Shown: one piece after another, positions 30,968 through 39,032 of the stretch
Position numbering within the stretch: position 1 is the first letter of the stretch
Layout of the letters: each line of letters begins with the position of its first letter
DNA from: Microbacterium sp. Leaf159
GTDB lineage: Bacteria; Actinomycetota; Actinomycetes; Actinomycetales; Microbacteriaceae
Length of the DNA: 64,000 nucleotides
Reading direction: 5' to 3'
NCBI RefSeq assembly: GCF_001423615.1
Contig: NZ_LMOU01000001.1
Location: forward strand, 2,083,702 to 2,147,701
Program-made: the position numbers and the translations under genes
Notes under the pieces: model-generated
Told to the model about the DNA's origin: nothing
Database searches by the model: none
The model's input: only the letters and a program-made list of their open reading frames with translations

Positions 30968-31369
30968 ATGCGCCACCGTTCCTCGACTGCTGCCTGCGCG
31001 ATCGCACTGATCAGCCTCACGGCGCTGACCGGGTGCAGCTTCACGTCCACGACCCTCGCCGTGTTCGAGACCGATCGGGTGGCGGAGGACGAGCTGCCTC
31101 CCCTCGAGGAAGACTCCTATTCGCCGGTCGATGTCGAATCGAGCCGCTACGTCGGAGAGTACGAGGGCGTGTCGCTCTGGATCGCGAAAGGTACGGATTC
31201 ATCGACGTGCCTCGTGGCGATAACCGACCCGGAAGACGACTGGGGAATCGGATGCGGCGGCCTGCCGACGAGGATCAGCGGCTCCGGCCATACGTTCGAG
31301 GTCCGCGCAGACGATTGGCCCGCCCCCGAGGGGATGACGCGCGTCTCTGACAACGTCTACGCCGAGTAG
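30968..31369 (+). CDS. Small secreted lipoprotein, function unknown
   Basis: A 133-aa protein. Basic residues, a hydrophobic stretch and the lipobox LTGC (C23) mark a lipoprotein. The mature part is acidic and has two further Cys (about residues 83 and 97) that may form a disulphide around a DPEDDWGIGCGG segment. An ATG six codons earlier (30950) is possible. I do not recognise a family; similar proteins are listed as hypothetical lipoproteins. It is a single gene, divergent from the LRR protein across the AT-rich promoter region. Confidence 0.7.
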   Translation: MRHRSSTAACAIALISLTALTGCSFTSTTLAVFETDRVAEDELPPLEEDSYSPVDVESSRYVGEYEGVSLWIAKGTDSSTCLVAITDPEDDWGIGCGGLPTRISGSGHTFEVRADDWPAPEGMTRVSDNVYAE

Positions 31370-31422
31370 CGAGCCGACTCAGCCGCGCGCGGCGAGGGCT
31401 GCAGCCCCCTGGTGCGATGCCG

Positions 31423-31440
31423 GTAGTTGTGTTTCACTAC
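31423..31440. promoter_or_regulatory. Possible PadR operator
   Basis: GTAGTTGTGTTTCACTAC has inverted arms GTAGT/ACTAC with an 8-bp middle and ends 4 bp before the padR GTG. The position suits autorepression. Confidence 0.5.
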
Positions 31441-31444
31441 TACT

Positions 31445-31786
31445 GTGTCTCGAATACAAGCCCGCCAGGACGCGCAGCTCACTCGTGCTGCACTCCCGCT
31501 GCTCGTGCTACACCTCATCCAGCGCCACGAGTCGTATGGATACGAGCTGGTCGAACGCCTGAGCGCGCTCGGCCTTGAAACGAGCACAGGGCTGGTCTAT
31601 CCGGTACTGAACCGCCTGGAACGAGACGCACTCGTCGTGACCACCTCCAAGCCCTCGCCGAGCGGCCCTCCGCGGAAGTACTTCTCGCTGACGAATGCGG
31701 GTGTCGCTGCGTTGGAAGTCGCAACATCTCAGTGGCAGCAGACGGCTGACGTTGTTTCCCAAGCACTCGATCCCGCAAAGGACTGA
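31445..31786 (+). CDS. PadR-family transcriptional regulator
   Basis: A 113-aa winged-helix protein starting at GTG 31445. It has the PadR core: LPLLVLHLIQRHESYGYELVERL, then ETSTGLVYPVLNRLERDALV and RKYFSLTNAGVAAL. PadR proteins repress small operons and often their own gene. It sits 2 bp upstream of a HAAS-domain membrane protein, the standard PadR partner, and an inverted repeat lies just before its start. It may have a very short or no 5' leader. Confidence 0.87.
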   Translation: MSRIQARQDAQLTRAALPLLVLHLIQRHESYGYELVERLSALGLETSTGLVYPVLNRLERDALVVTTSKPSPSGPPRKYFSLTNAGVAALEVATSQWQQTADVVSQALDPAKD

Positions 31787-31788
31787 CC

Positions 31789-32316
31789 ATGCCCCGCTCA
31801 ACTGTCACGAAGCGTCCGCTCGGGATGCGTGAATCGTTGTATCTGTCGCGGTTGGAGTGGCACCTCGAAGGGGTCGTCCGAGCATCCGAGCGCAAGCACA
31901 TTCTTCGGTCGCTGCGTGAACAGATCAGCACTGACCTTCGTCCCGTGAAAGTCGTGCTCACGGATCTCGGCTCGCCGCGCACGCTGGCGCTGCGTTACGG
32001 CGAGGGTGAGAGACCTCGACCACTTTGGCAGATCGGCATACTCACTGCCGCGACAGCGTTGATGGCGTACTGGGTCCTGTTCGGCGTCTTCACCGGCGGG
32101 ATGCTCGCGGCGGTCGACAGCGCCGCGCCCATGAGCGCGGACGCCACCTTCCTCTTCGTGCCCGTGATGGCATTCTCCGACGATCAGGGCATCGGCGTCG
32201 GGTGGACGGGCGGCTGGGAATGGCTCATCGTGCCGCTCGTGATCGTCGCTGTCGCGCTGGTCGTCGGCGCACGGACATGGCGGCTGTTCCGCCGCGACTC
32301 GGAACCGAAGTCGTGA
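31789..32316 (+). CDS. HAAS-domain membrane protein, PadR partner
   Basis: A 175-aa protein. The N-terminal 65 residues (YLSRLEWHLEGVVRASERKHILRSLREQI, then VVLTDLGSPRTLALRYGEG) match the HAAS domain found in membrane proteins encoded with PadR regulators. Two membrane helices follow, at about 80-105 and 140-165, with an acidic loop between. Such pairs are thought to control a membrane sensor or transporter output; no direct function is known. It converges with the siderophore-interacting gene (17 bp apart). Confidence 0.7.
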   Translation: MPRSTVTKRPLGMRESLYLSRLEWHLEGVVRASERKHILRSLREQISTDLRPVKVVLTDLGSPRTLALRYGEGERPRPLWQIGILTAATALMAYWVLFGVFTGGMLAAVDSAAPMSADATFLFVPVMAFSDDQGIGVGWTGGWEWLIVPLVIVAVALVVGARTWRLFRRDSEPKS

Positions 32317-32333
32317 TAGCGACAGCCGCCGAC

Positions 32334-33290
32334 TCAGCCACGCATGGCGACGCCGCGGCGCCAGTAGCCCATGAAGGCGACCTGCGAGCGGTCGATGCCG
32401 AGATCCTTGACCAGGTGGCGGCGCAGCGTCGTGACGACGCCGCTCTCGCCGGCGATCCAGAAGTAGCGCTCGGCCGGAGCATCCGCCGCAGCGATGTCCT
32501 CGCCGAGACCCGAGTAGTCGGGCGTCTCCCAGAGCAGATCCTCGGACTCGATGTCCTTCACGTCGATCTCGTCGGCCGCGTCCGCATCGCCGAGGTATCC
32601 GAGCACGGCCGGGATCAACCGCACGCCGTGGGGCTCCCCGATGTCGCGGGGCAGCCAATGCACCTCGACCCCCGACGGAGCGTCGATGCGCAGGATGTCG
32701 GACGGAGATGGCACCTCGATGAAGGCCACTCCCCGCAGGTCGCTCGGGGCGTCCTCCAGGATGCGGGCGATGGCCGGAGCCGCCGTCTCGTCACCGGCGA
32801 GCACGATGGAGGTCGCCGTGCCGGGCTCGTACTCGGCACCGCCATGAGCCGCCGCGGCGACCCCTCGACGCGGTCCGACGATGAACAGCTCCTGCCCGAC
32901 CTCGGCCGCGCTGGCCCAGAGCGACGCGGGGCCGGTGAGTCCCGATGCGAGATGCAGCACGAAGTCGACGTCGAGCTCGGTGCCCGCATCGGTCACGCGC
33001 AGGTCGCGCACCGAGTAGGTGCGCATGGATCCGCGCTCGGCCTCGGGCACAGCGAGGAAGGACCCCCACCAGTCGCCGGTCTCACGATCGAGATCGGGGA
33101 GGATGCCGGATGCCGGCGGGAAGACGATCTTGATGCGCGAGTCGAAGACGTCGCCCGGCGTGCCGAACTCGAACAGGTCGTCGCCCCCGAACGTCACGCG
33201 CACGAAGTTCGGCGAGACGCGGGCGACACCGCGCACCTCGGCGCGGGCGAGCACGTAGGTGGGGCGTTCGGTGGTGGTCTCAGCGGACAT
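32334..33290 (-). CDS. Siderophore-interacting protein (FAD-linked ferric reductase)
   Basis: A 318-aa protein of the SIP/ViuB family, which releases iron from imported ferric siderophores using NAD(P)H through FAD. The N-terminal FAD-binding barrel holds the RTYSVRDLRV motif (about residues 88-97). The SIP domain holds IVLAGDETAAPAIARIL and the C-terminal YWRRG. Its start (33290) overlaps the end of the ATPase gene by 11 bp, so it closes the five-gene iron operon. Confidence 0.92.
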   Translation of the reverse strand: MSAETTTERPTYVLARAEVRGVARVSPNFVRVTFGGDDLFEFGTPGDVFDSRIKIVFPPASGILPDLDRETGDWWGSFLAVPEAERGSMRTYSVRDLRVTDAGTELDVDFVLHLASGLTGPASLWASAAEVGQELFIVGPRRGVAAAAHGGAEYEPGTATSIVLAGDETAAPAIARILEDAPSDLRGVAFIEVPSPSDILRIDAPSGVEVHWLPRDIGEPHGVRLIPAVLGYLGDADAADEIDVKDIESEDLLWETPDYSGLGEDIAAADAPAERYFWIAGESGVVTTLRRHLVKDLGIDRSQVAFMGYWRRGVAMRG

Positions 33291-34080
33291 GATGCCTCCC
33301 GATCGGTGTGACCATCGGCTTTCCGGAGACCGGATCCGTGGTGATCTGATTTGCGAGGTCGAAGACCTCTTCGACGAGCTGGGCGGTCACGACATCCTGC
33401 GGAGCGCCGGTGGCGTGCACCCTGCCCTCCTTCATCGCGACGAGCTCGTCGGAATAGCGCGCGGCCAGGTTGAGGTCGTGCAGCACCATGACGATCGTGG
33501 TGCCGCGCGAGACGCTCAGGTCGGTGAGCAGGTCGAGCACCTCCACCTGGTGCGCGACGTCGAGGAATGTGGTCGGCTCATCGAGCAGCAGGATGTCGGT
33601 CTCCTGCGCGAGCGCCATTGCGATCCACACGCGCTGGCGCTGACCGCCCGACAGCTCGTCGACGCTGCGGTCGGCGAGATCCGTGGTTCCGGTCGCGGCG
33701 AGAGCATCCGCCACGACCTCGTAGTCGTGGGTGCTCCAGCGGGCCAGCATCTTCTGATGCGGATGCCGACCGCGACCGACCAGGTCGGCGACCGCGATGC
33801 CCTCGGGCGCCACAGGCGACTGCGGCAGCAGACCGAGGATGCGCGCGACCTCCTTGGTGGGGCGCGTATGCACCGACTTGCCGTCGAGCACGACCTCCCC
33901 CGCGGTGGGCGAGAGCAGACGGGCGAGCGAGCGCAGCAGCGTCGACTTGCCGCATCCGTTCGCCCCGACGATCGTGGTGATCTTGCCGGGGGCGATCGCG
34001 AGATCGAGACCGTCGATGATCGTGCGATCGCCGTAGGCGAGAGTGACGGACTCGGCCGCCAGAGTGTGCGCCTCGGTCAC
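33280..34080 (-). CDS. Ferric-siderophore ABC importer, ATP-binding subunit
   Basis: A 266-aa FepC/FhuC-type ATPase starting at GTG 34080. Walker A is GANGCGKST, the Q-loop LLPQSP, the signature LSGGQRQR, Walker B DILLLDEPTTFLD, and the switch His VLHDLN. The start overlaps the permease stop by 4 bp (GTGA) and its stop lies inside the SIP gene. It powers the two FecCD-type permeases upstream. Longer frames through the permease are shadows. Confidence 0.94.
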   Translation of the reverse strand: MTEAHTLAAESVTLAYGDRTIIDGLDLAIAPGKITTIVGANGCGKSTLLRSLARLLSPTAGEVVLDGKSVHTRPTKEVARILGLLPQSPVAPEGIAVADLVGRGRHPHQKMLARWSTHDYEVVADALAATGTTDLADRSVDELSGGQRQRVWIAMALAQETDILLLDEPTTFLDVAHQVEVLDLLTDLSVSRGTTIVMVLHDLNLAARYSDELVAMKEGRVHATGAPQDVVTAQLVEEVFDLANQITTDPVSGKPMVTPIGRHHVR

Positions 34081-35159
34081 AGGGAGCCTCCCGAGCGGTT
34101 GGTGCGGATGAGCAGATAGATCAGATACGGAGCGCCGAGCACACCGGTGATGACGCCGACCGGGTAGCGCTCGCCGAACGCGAACTGCCCGATGAGGTCG
34201 CCGCCCAGAACCAGCACGGCGCCGATGAACGCGCTCGGGACGAGCAGGTTCGCGCCGGGACCGGTGATGCGGGCGGCGATGGGGCCGGCCATGAACGCGA
34301 CGAAAGCGATGGGCCCGGTGGCGGCTGTCGCGAAGGCGAGCAGCGCGACGGCCCCGAGGATGAACAGCAGGCGGGTGCGATTCACGCGCACGCCCAGGCC
34401 GGATGCCGAGTCGTCGCCCAGCTGCAGCGCTCCGAGCGCCCTGCCGTTCGAGAGCATGAGCGGCAGGATGACCGCTGCCGCGATGGCGAGCGGCATGACG
34501 CGCTCCCACGAGGCGTTGTTCAGGCTGCCGGTGAGCCACTGCATGGCGGTCTGGATGTCCCAGCTCGCCGCGCGCGACAGCATGTACGAGATGACGCTCT
34601 GCAGCATGGCTGCGACGCCGATGCCGATCAGGATCAGTCGCGTGCCGGCGAAACCGTTCTTGATCGACAGCAGGTAGATGATCCCTGCGGTGATGATCGC
34701 CCCGCCGAGTGCCATCAGCGAGACGACGGGTCCGTTGAGCGAGAGAACGACGATGCCGACGACGGCCGCGGCCCCCGCGCCGTTCGAGATTCCGATGATG
34801 TCGGGCGAGGCGAGCGGATTGCGCAGCAGCGTCTGGAACGAGACGCCCGCGATACCGAAGGCGAAGCCCGAGAGGATCGCGAGCACGGCTCGCGGCAGAC
34901 GCAGCTCGCCCACGGTGAACGATGCCCCCGGCACCGTCTGGCCGAGCATGACGCGGATGACCTCGTCGAGCGGATAGAACGTGTTGCCGATCATGAGGGC
35001 GACGGTGAACAGCACGACCAGCAACGCACCGAGCACGATCGTGGCGACGGCATGGCGGCGGTGGCGCGAACGACGCCCGGCGATGATCGCCGCGACCTGA
35101 TCGCGCGACCGGTCGGATGCCGGCGGGGTGTGGGCCGCAGCCCGGTCGATGGTGCTCAC
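34077..35159 (-). CDS. Ferric-siderophore ABC importer permease, FepG type
   Basis: A 360-aa FecCD-family permease with about 9-10 membrane helices. Family blocks are LPRAVLAILSGFAFGIAGVSFQ, LLRNPLASPDIIGISNGA and GPIAFVAFMAGPIA, and the coupling helix region DDSASGLGVRVNRTR is present. It overlaps the upstream permease gene by 4 bp at its start (35159) and the ATPase gene by 4 bp at its end. It forms the channel with the FepD-type partner. Confidence 0.93.
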   Translation of the reverse strand: MSTIDRAAAHTPPASDRSRDQVAAIIAGRRSRHRRHAVATIVLGALLVVLFTVALMIGNTFYPLDEVIRVMLGQTVPGASFTVGELRLPRAVLAILSGFAFGIAGVSFQTLLRNPLASPDIIGISNGAGAAAVVGIVVLSLNGPVVSLMALGGAIITAGIIYLLSIKNGFAGTRLILIGIGVAAMLQSVISYMLSRAASWDIQTAMQWLTGSLNNASWERVMPLAIAAAVILPLMLSNGRALGALQLGDDSASGLGVRVNRTRLLFILGAVALLAFATAATGPIAFVAFMAGPIAARITGPGANLLVPSAFIGAVLVLGGDLIGQFAFGERYPVGVITGVLGAPYLIYLLIRTNRSGGSL

Positions 35160-36199
35160 AGTTCACGCACCTTCTGACGGCGGACGATCCAGATGAAGAA
35201 CGGGGCGCCGATGATCGCGGTGATGATGCCGACTTGGATCTCCTCCGACGACGGCGCGATCACGCGGCCGACGATGTCGCTCGCGAGCAGCAGAGCGGCG
35301 CCGGCCATGGCCGAGAACGGCAGCAGCCAGCGGTGGTCGGTGCCGATCAGCATCCGGCACACGTGCGGGATGACGAGGCCGACGAAGCCGATGGGACCCG
35401 CGATCGCGGTGGCTGCGCCCGCGAGGATCACGGCGCCGACGGCCGAGACGAGGCGGGTGCGGAACACATGCTCGCCCAGCCCCTTGGCCATGTCGTCGCC
35501 GAGGGCGAGGGAGTTCATGCCGCGGGCGCTCACGAAGCAGATCAGCGCGCCGAGCGCGAGCACGGGAGCGGTGATCGCGATGCGCGGCCATTCGGCACCG
35601 CCGACTCCGCCGATCTGCCAGGACTGGAACGCCTGCAGCAGGTCGACGCGCGGCAGCATGACCGCGCTGATGAGCGAGGCGAAGGCCGCCGAGGTGGCGG
35701 CTCCCGCGAGAGCGAGCTTGAGGGGGGTCGCGCCGCCGCGTCCGAGGGAGCCGACCGTATAGACGAAGGCCGCGGCGAGGGCGGCCCCGATGATCGCGAG
35801 GGCCATCTGGCTGTAGGCGTCGGTGAGGCCGAGGAAGGCGAGACCGAGCACGACCGCGAGCGAGGCACCGTTCGAGACGCCGAGGATGCCGGGGTCGGCG
35901 ATGGGGTTGCGGGTGACCGCCTGCATCGTGGCGCCTGAGAGTGCGAGAGCGGCCCCGACGAGGAGCGCGAGCACCGTGCGCGGAAGACGCTTGATGATCG
36001 CAGCCTGAGCCAGCGTGTCATCCTGCCCGCTGAGAGCGGCGAAGATGTCGTCGATGCTGACGGCGCGTACGCCGAAGCAGATCGACAGGATGCAGAGCAC
36101 GAGCACGACTCCGACTCCGACGAGGAGCCAGAGCGAGCGCGCCCACGCCGGGCGCCGCAGGTCTGCGGTGCCCGGCGTGGGGATGGTGACAGCGGTCAC
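35156..36199 (-). CDS. Ferric-siderophore ABC importer permease, FepD type
   Basis: A 347-aa FecCD-family permease. It carries RLPRTVLALLVGAALALSGATMQ, VTRNPIADPGILGVSNGA, and GPIGFVGLVIPHVCRM near the C-terminus, with the coupling segment LGDDMAKGLGEHVFRTR. It lies 32 bp downstream of the binding-protein gene and overlaps the FepG-type gene by 4 bp. Confidence 0.93.
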   Translation of the reverse strand: MTAVTIPTPGTADLRRPAWARSLWLLVGVGVVLVLCILSICFGVRAVSIDDIFAALSGQDDTLAQAAIIKRLPRTVLALLVGAALALSGATMQAVTRNPIADPGILGVSNGASLAVVLGLAFLGLTDAYSQMALAIIGAALAAAFVYTVGSLGRGGATPLKLALAGAATSAAFASLISAVMLPRVDLLQAFQSWQIGGVGGAEWPRIAITAPVLALGALICFVSARGMNSLALGDDMAKGLGEHVFRTRLVSAVGAVILAGAATAIAGPIGFVGLVIPHVCRMLIGTDHRWLLPFSAMAGAALLLASDIVGRVIAPSSEEIQVGIITAIIGAPFFIWIVRRQKVREL

Positions 36200-36231
36200 G
36201 GGTATTCAGTGCGCGAAGGTGACGCCGAAGG

Positions 36232-37266
36232 TCACTTCGCGGCGAGCGGTGCTGCCAGCAGAGCGAGGTAGTCGGAGAGACCCCACGGGATCGACAGCGG
36301 CGAGGGGTTCGCGGAGGCTGCGATCGGCGTGGCATCCGGGAGGATCGCGATGCGGCCCTCGGCGATGGCCGGGATCTTCGACAGCAGCGGGTCGGCCTGC
36401 AGCGTCGCGATGAGCGAGTCGTCGCCGTAGGTCACGAAGACGTCGACGTCGTCGAAGGCGTCGGCCTCTTCGGAGCTGACCGTCAGGTAGAACTGGTCGC
36501 TGTCGGCGTTCTCCTCGACGATCGACGGGAGCGGAAGGCCCAGGTCATCGTGCAGGTATCCGGGGCGCGTGTCGATCGCGGTGTAGTAGCCGACCTGGCT
36601 CAGGTCAGACGGGTCGACGTAGGCGAACAGGACCTTCTTGTCCTTGAGGACGCTGTTCTCTTCGAGAGCGGCCTCTGCGTCGGCGTGCAGGTCCTCGATC
36701 AGGGCCTCACCCTCGGCCTCGAGACCGAGTGCCTTCGAGTTGAGTTCGATCATCTCGTCGACCGGGGTGCCCCAGGCGACCTCGGGGTACGCGACGACCG
36801 GGGCAATCTTCGAGAGGGTGTCGTACTCCTCCTGCGTGAGACCCGAGTAGGACGCGAGGATCACGTCGGGCTCGGTGTCGGCGACGGCCTCGTAGTCGAT
36901 GCCGTCGGACTCGTCGAACAGCACGGGCTCTTCGCCGCCGAGTTCGTCGAGCTTCTCCTCGACCCAGGGCAGGATGCCGTTGTCGTCGTCGTCGCCCCAC
37001 GTGGCCTTGCTCATGCCGACCGGAACGATGCCGAGAGCGAGGGGAACCTCGTGGTTCGCCCAGGCGATCGTCGCGACGCGCTCGGGCTTCGTCTCGATGG
37101 TGGTCTCGCCGTACACGTGCTCGATCGTGACGGGGAAGGCGCTGTCATCGGCGGGGTTGCCACCGGCGGAGTCGGAATCGGAGCCGGTCGACGGCGTCGC
37201 GCAGGCGGTGAGGCCGACGGCGAGAGCCGCGGCGACACCGGCGGCGATGAGACGAGAGGTGCGCAC
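36232..37266 (-). CDS. Ferric-siderophore-binding lipoprotein (FepB/FhuD type)
   Basis: A 344-aa cluster A-II binding protein, the first gene of the iron operon. The lipobox is LTAC with C22 lipidated. The mature domain holds ERVATIAWANHEVPLALGIVPVG and VILASYSGLTQEEYDTLSKIAPVV, typical of siderophore receptors, with the long connecting helix. It is preceded by two DtxR/IdeR-like boxes, so it should be expressed under iron limitation. The exact siderophore is not readable, and no biosynthesis genes are nearby, so a xenosiderophore is possible. Confidence 0.92.
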   Translation of the reverse strand: MRTSRLIAAGVAAALAVGLTACATPSTGSDSDSAGGNPADDSAFPVTIEHVYGETTIETKPERVATIAWANHEVPLALGIVPVGMSKATWGDDDDNGILPWVEEKLDELGGEEPVLFDESDGIDYEAVADTEPDVILASYSGLTQEEYDTLSKIAPVVAYPEVAWGTPVDEMIELNSKALGLEAEGEALIEDLHADAEAALEENSVLKDKKVLFAYVDPSDLSQVGYYTAIDTRPGYLHDDLGLPLPSIVEENADSDQFYLTVSSEEADAFDDVDVFVTYGDDSLIATLQADPLLSKIPAIAEGRIAILPDATPIAASANPSPLSIPWGLSDYLALLAAPLAAK

Positions 37267-37324
37267 AGGCGTTCCCTTCGGGTTGGGATGAGGGGGTGCG
37301 GCGCAGAGGGGCGCCAGGCTTTGG

Positions 37325-37343
37325 TAAGCCTGGCCTAATCTAA
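37325..37343. promoter_or_regulatory. DtxR/IdeR-type iron box A
   Basis: The complementary strand reads TTAGATTAGGCCAGGCTTA, matching about 14 of 19 positions of the DtxR consensus. It lies 59 bp upstream of the binding-protein start. Confidence 0.65.
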
Positions 37344-37350
37344 CAGAAAG

Positions 37351-37369
37351 TTAGGCAAGCCTCATCTCG
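37351..37369. promoter_or_regulatory. DtxR/IdeR-type iron box B
   Basis: TTAGGCAAGCCTCATCTCG matches about 13 of 19 consensus positions, best in the left half and core. It is centred 26 bp from box A. Confidence 0.6.
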
Positions 37370-37456
37370 GGGTGCCCCTGGGAACTGCATATCGCGCCGC
37401 CGTCGCGACGCTGACGAGCATGGCGCTACCCTCGATCTGAGCCTGAGGGGGAGCTC

Positions 37457-37498
37457 ATGGAATACGTGCGCGCAGAGAGCCCACGTCAGCGTGGCTGA
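37457..37498 (+). CDS. 13-codon upstream ORF with strong ribosome site
   Basis: GGGGGAG lies just before ATG 37457, which opens MEYVRAESPRQRG and stops at TGA 37498. This short frame overlaps the GTG start of the next gene (37491) by 8 bp, and the CCACG-TCAG-CGTGG hairpin lies at the junction. It may be a coupling leader, or a frame error may have split the true N-terminus of the downstream protein. Confidence 0.4.
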   Translation: MEYVRAESPRQRG

Positions 37499-38273
37499 CG
37501 GCATCCTCCGCCAGACCACGATCGAGCGGCTGGCCTATCCCCTCCCTCCTTTCGCCTCGACGAGGGCTTTCCGGTTTCCGCTCTACGGTTTCGGCGCCGT
37601 CGCCCTCCTCGCCGTCAGCTTCGAGAACGTGGGTCTCATCAAGGCCCTGCTCGGAGGGTGCTTCGTGATCATGGCTCTGCTGTGGGCACAGGCGGTCAAC
37701 GAACCGTCGATTCCCGGCGGGGTCGAAGTGCACACGTCGCCTGGAGCGATCTCGGCACGGTCGAAAAGGACCGCCGGTATCTATGCCTCCGCGCTTCTGG
37801 CTGTCAGCGCCGTCCTTCTCGCGCTGTACGTGTGGGTCGCGGCCGCCGAGGGTCTCAGTCGACGCTTGTCTTACAACCTGTGCGCTGCGCTCGCGCTGGT
37901 CGGCGTCGGATACGCGATCTGGCGCCTGATCGCCGCGCTGCGCTCGGTCGACTTGCTGTTCGATGATCGAGGGCTGACCGCCGCGGCACCGCTCTTGCGC
38001 AGCCGCACCCTGGACTGGGATGCGATCGACCATGCGGTCGGCGATCGGAAGCGCCTCTCCCTGACGCTCTCAACGGGGGAGGTGCTCGTGCTCGGCACCC
38101 GGCTCCAGCGCACGGATCACACCGTCCTGGTCGAGCTGATCAACCGGTGCGCGCAGCATCCCGTCGCCCGAGGGCGCATCGGCGATGTGATCCTCGGCGA
38201 TCTGCTGCTCGATGCGGCGGCCGACGGCGCAGAGCCCGCTGACCCCGATGAGCCCGCGCGCGCTGAGCGCTGA
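37491..38273 (+). CDS. Membrane protein of unknown function
   Basis: A 260-aa protein with two pairs of hydrophobic helices (about residues 28-68 and 96-150) and a C-terminal cytoplasmic part (DDRGLTAAAPLLRSRTLDWDAIDHAVG) that looks like a PH-type bacterial domain, ending in an acidic tail. The listed GTG start has a poor ribosome site; translation probably depends on the preceding 13-codon frame, or the start is misplaced by a frameshift. I recognise no named family. Confidence 0.6.
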   Translation: MADGILRQTTIERLAYPLPPFASTRAFRFPLYGFGAVALLAVSFENVGLIKALLGGCFVIMALLWAQAVNEPSIPGGVEVHTSPGAISARSKRTAGIYASALLAVSAVLLALYVWVAAAEGLSRRLSYNLCAALALVGVGYAIWRLIAALRSVDLLFDDRGLTAAAPLLRSRTLDWDAIDHAVGDRKRLSLTLSTGEVLVLGTRLQRTDHTVLVELINRCAQHPVARGRIGDVILGDLLLDAAADGAEPADPDEPARAER

Positions 38274-38305
38274 GCCCTCGCTGCCGGCTCCGTACATGGA
38301 GGGGC

Positions 38306-38660
38306 GAGCGGGGCCAGTTGCGCATCGCGGATCGGTGAATCGGATGGGGAACTGACCCCGCATAGAGTTCGGATGCGGAACTGACCCCGCACCCCGCACC
38401 CCGCACCCCGCACCCCGCACCCCGCAGTGCGCATAGCGGACGGGCGAGCGGGGCCAGTTGCGCATCGCACGGTCGAGCGGGGTCAATTGCGCATCGCTGA
38501 TGAGCGCCTCGGATGCGGAACTGACCCCGCACAGAGTCCGTATGCGGAACTGGCCCCGCACAGCATCCGGATATCGAGCGGGGTCACATACGCATCGCTG
38601 ACGAGCGCCTCGGGTGCCGAACTGACCCCGCACAGCATCCGGATGCGGAACTGATCCCGC
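38306..38660. repeat. Cluster of short direct and inverted repeats (CTGACCCCGC family)
   Basis: This fills most of the 478-bp gap 38274-38751. Direct copies of GATGCGGAACTGACCCCGC (some variant) begin near 38343, 38372, 38512, 38541, 38613 and 38642. Inverted-type copies GAGCGGGGYCA(N5)CGCATCGC begin at 38306, 38446, 38475 and 38576. Six tandem ACCCCGC units lie at 38384-38425. A longer block with CGCTGAYGAGCGCCTCGG is duplicated. No regular spacers, so not CRISPR. Open frames here are artefacts. Confidence 0.85.
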
Positions 38661-38700
38661 ACGCACCGGCATCCGCGCGAAGACCCCCGGGCATGCAGAA

Positions 38701-38732
38701 AGCCGGCCGGATCCGTGAGGATCCGACCGGCT
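38701..38732 (-). terminator. Hairpin terminator of the cold-shock gene
   Basis: A 13-bp stem with one C/A mismatch and loop GTGA lies 20 bp downstream of the csp stop (minus-strand transcription). Confidence 0.8.
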
Positions 38733-38751
38733 TCAGGAAGTCAGCGCGCGC

Positions 38752-38955
38752 TCAGAGAGCGCGGATGTTCGCCGCCTGCATGCCCTTGGGGCCACGCTCA
38801 GCGTCGAATTCGACCTTCTGGTTCTCGCGGAGCTCCTTGAAACCGGAGCCGGCGATTGCCGAGTAGTGGGCGAAAAGGTCGTCCGTGCCGTCATCGGGAG
38901 CGATGAAGCCGAAGCCCTTTTCCGCGTTGAACCATTTCACAGTGCCAGTGGCCAT
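38752..38955 (-). CDS. cspA: Cold-shock protein (CspA family)
   Basis: A 67-aa single cold-shock domain. RNP1 is KGFGFI (residues 14-19) and RNP2 is DLFAHYSAI. The start [10 protein letters not shown] is canonical for actinobacterial CspA. It binds single-stranded RNA and DNA and melts mRNA structure. The 77-bp gap to the upstream LuxR gene gives space for its own leader. Longer in-frame starts would read through this leader and are rejected. Confidence 0.97.
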   Translation of the reverse strand: MATGTVKWFNAEKGFGFIAPDDGTDDLFAHYSAIAGSGFKELRENQKVEFDAERGPKGMQAANIRAL

Positions 38956-39032
38956 GTGTTTTCTACTTTCTGTTTTCAAACGGCCGCTTGCGCGGCCCGC
39001 GCCGTGACGGAACGTCCGACATACGCGCACGC

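Noticed and set aside
38306..38660. CRISPR array
   Set aside because: Repeat copies are in both orientations, variable in length and with irregular spacing; no cas genes nearby.
38070..38672. 200-codon minus-strand frame in the repeat region
   Set aside because: Its sequence is only translated repeats (RGQF.. units), with no start signal or homology.
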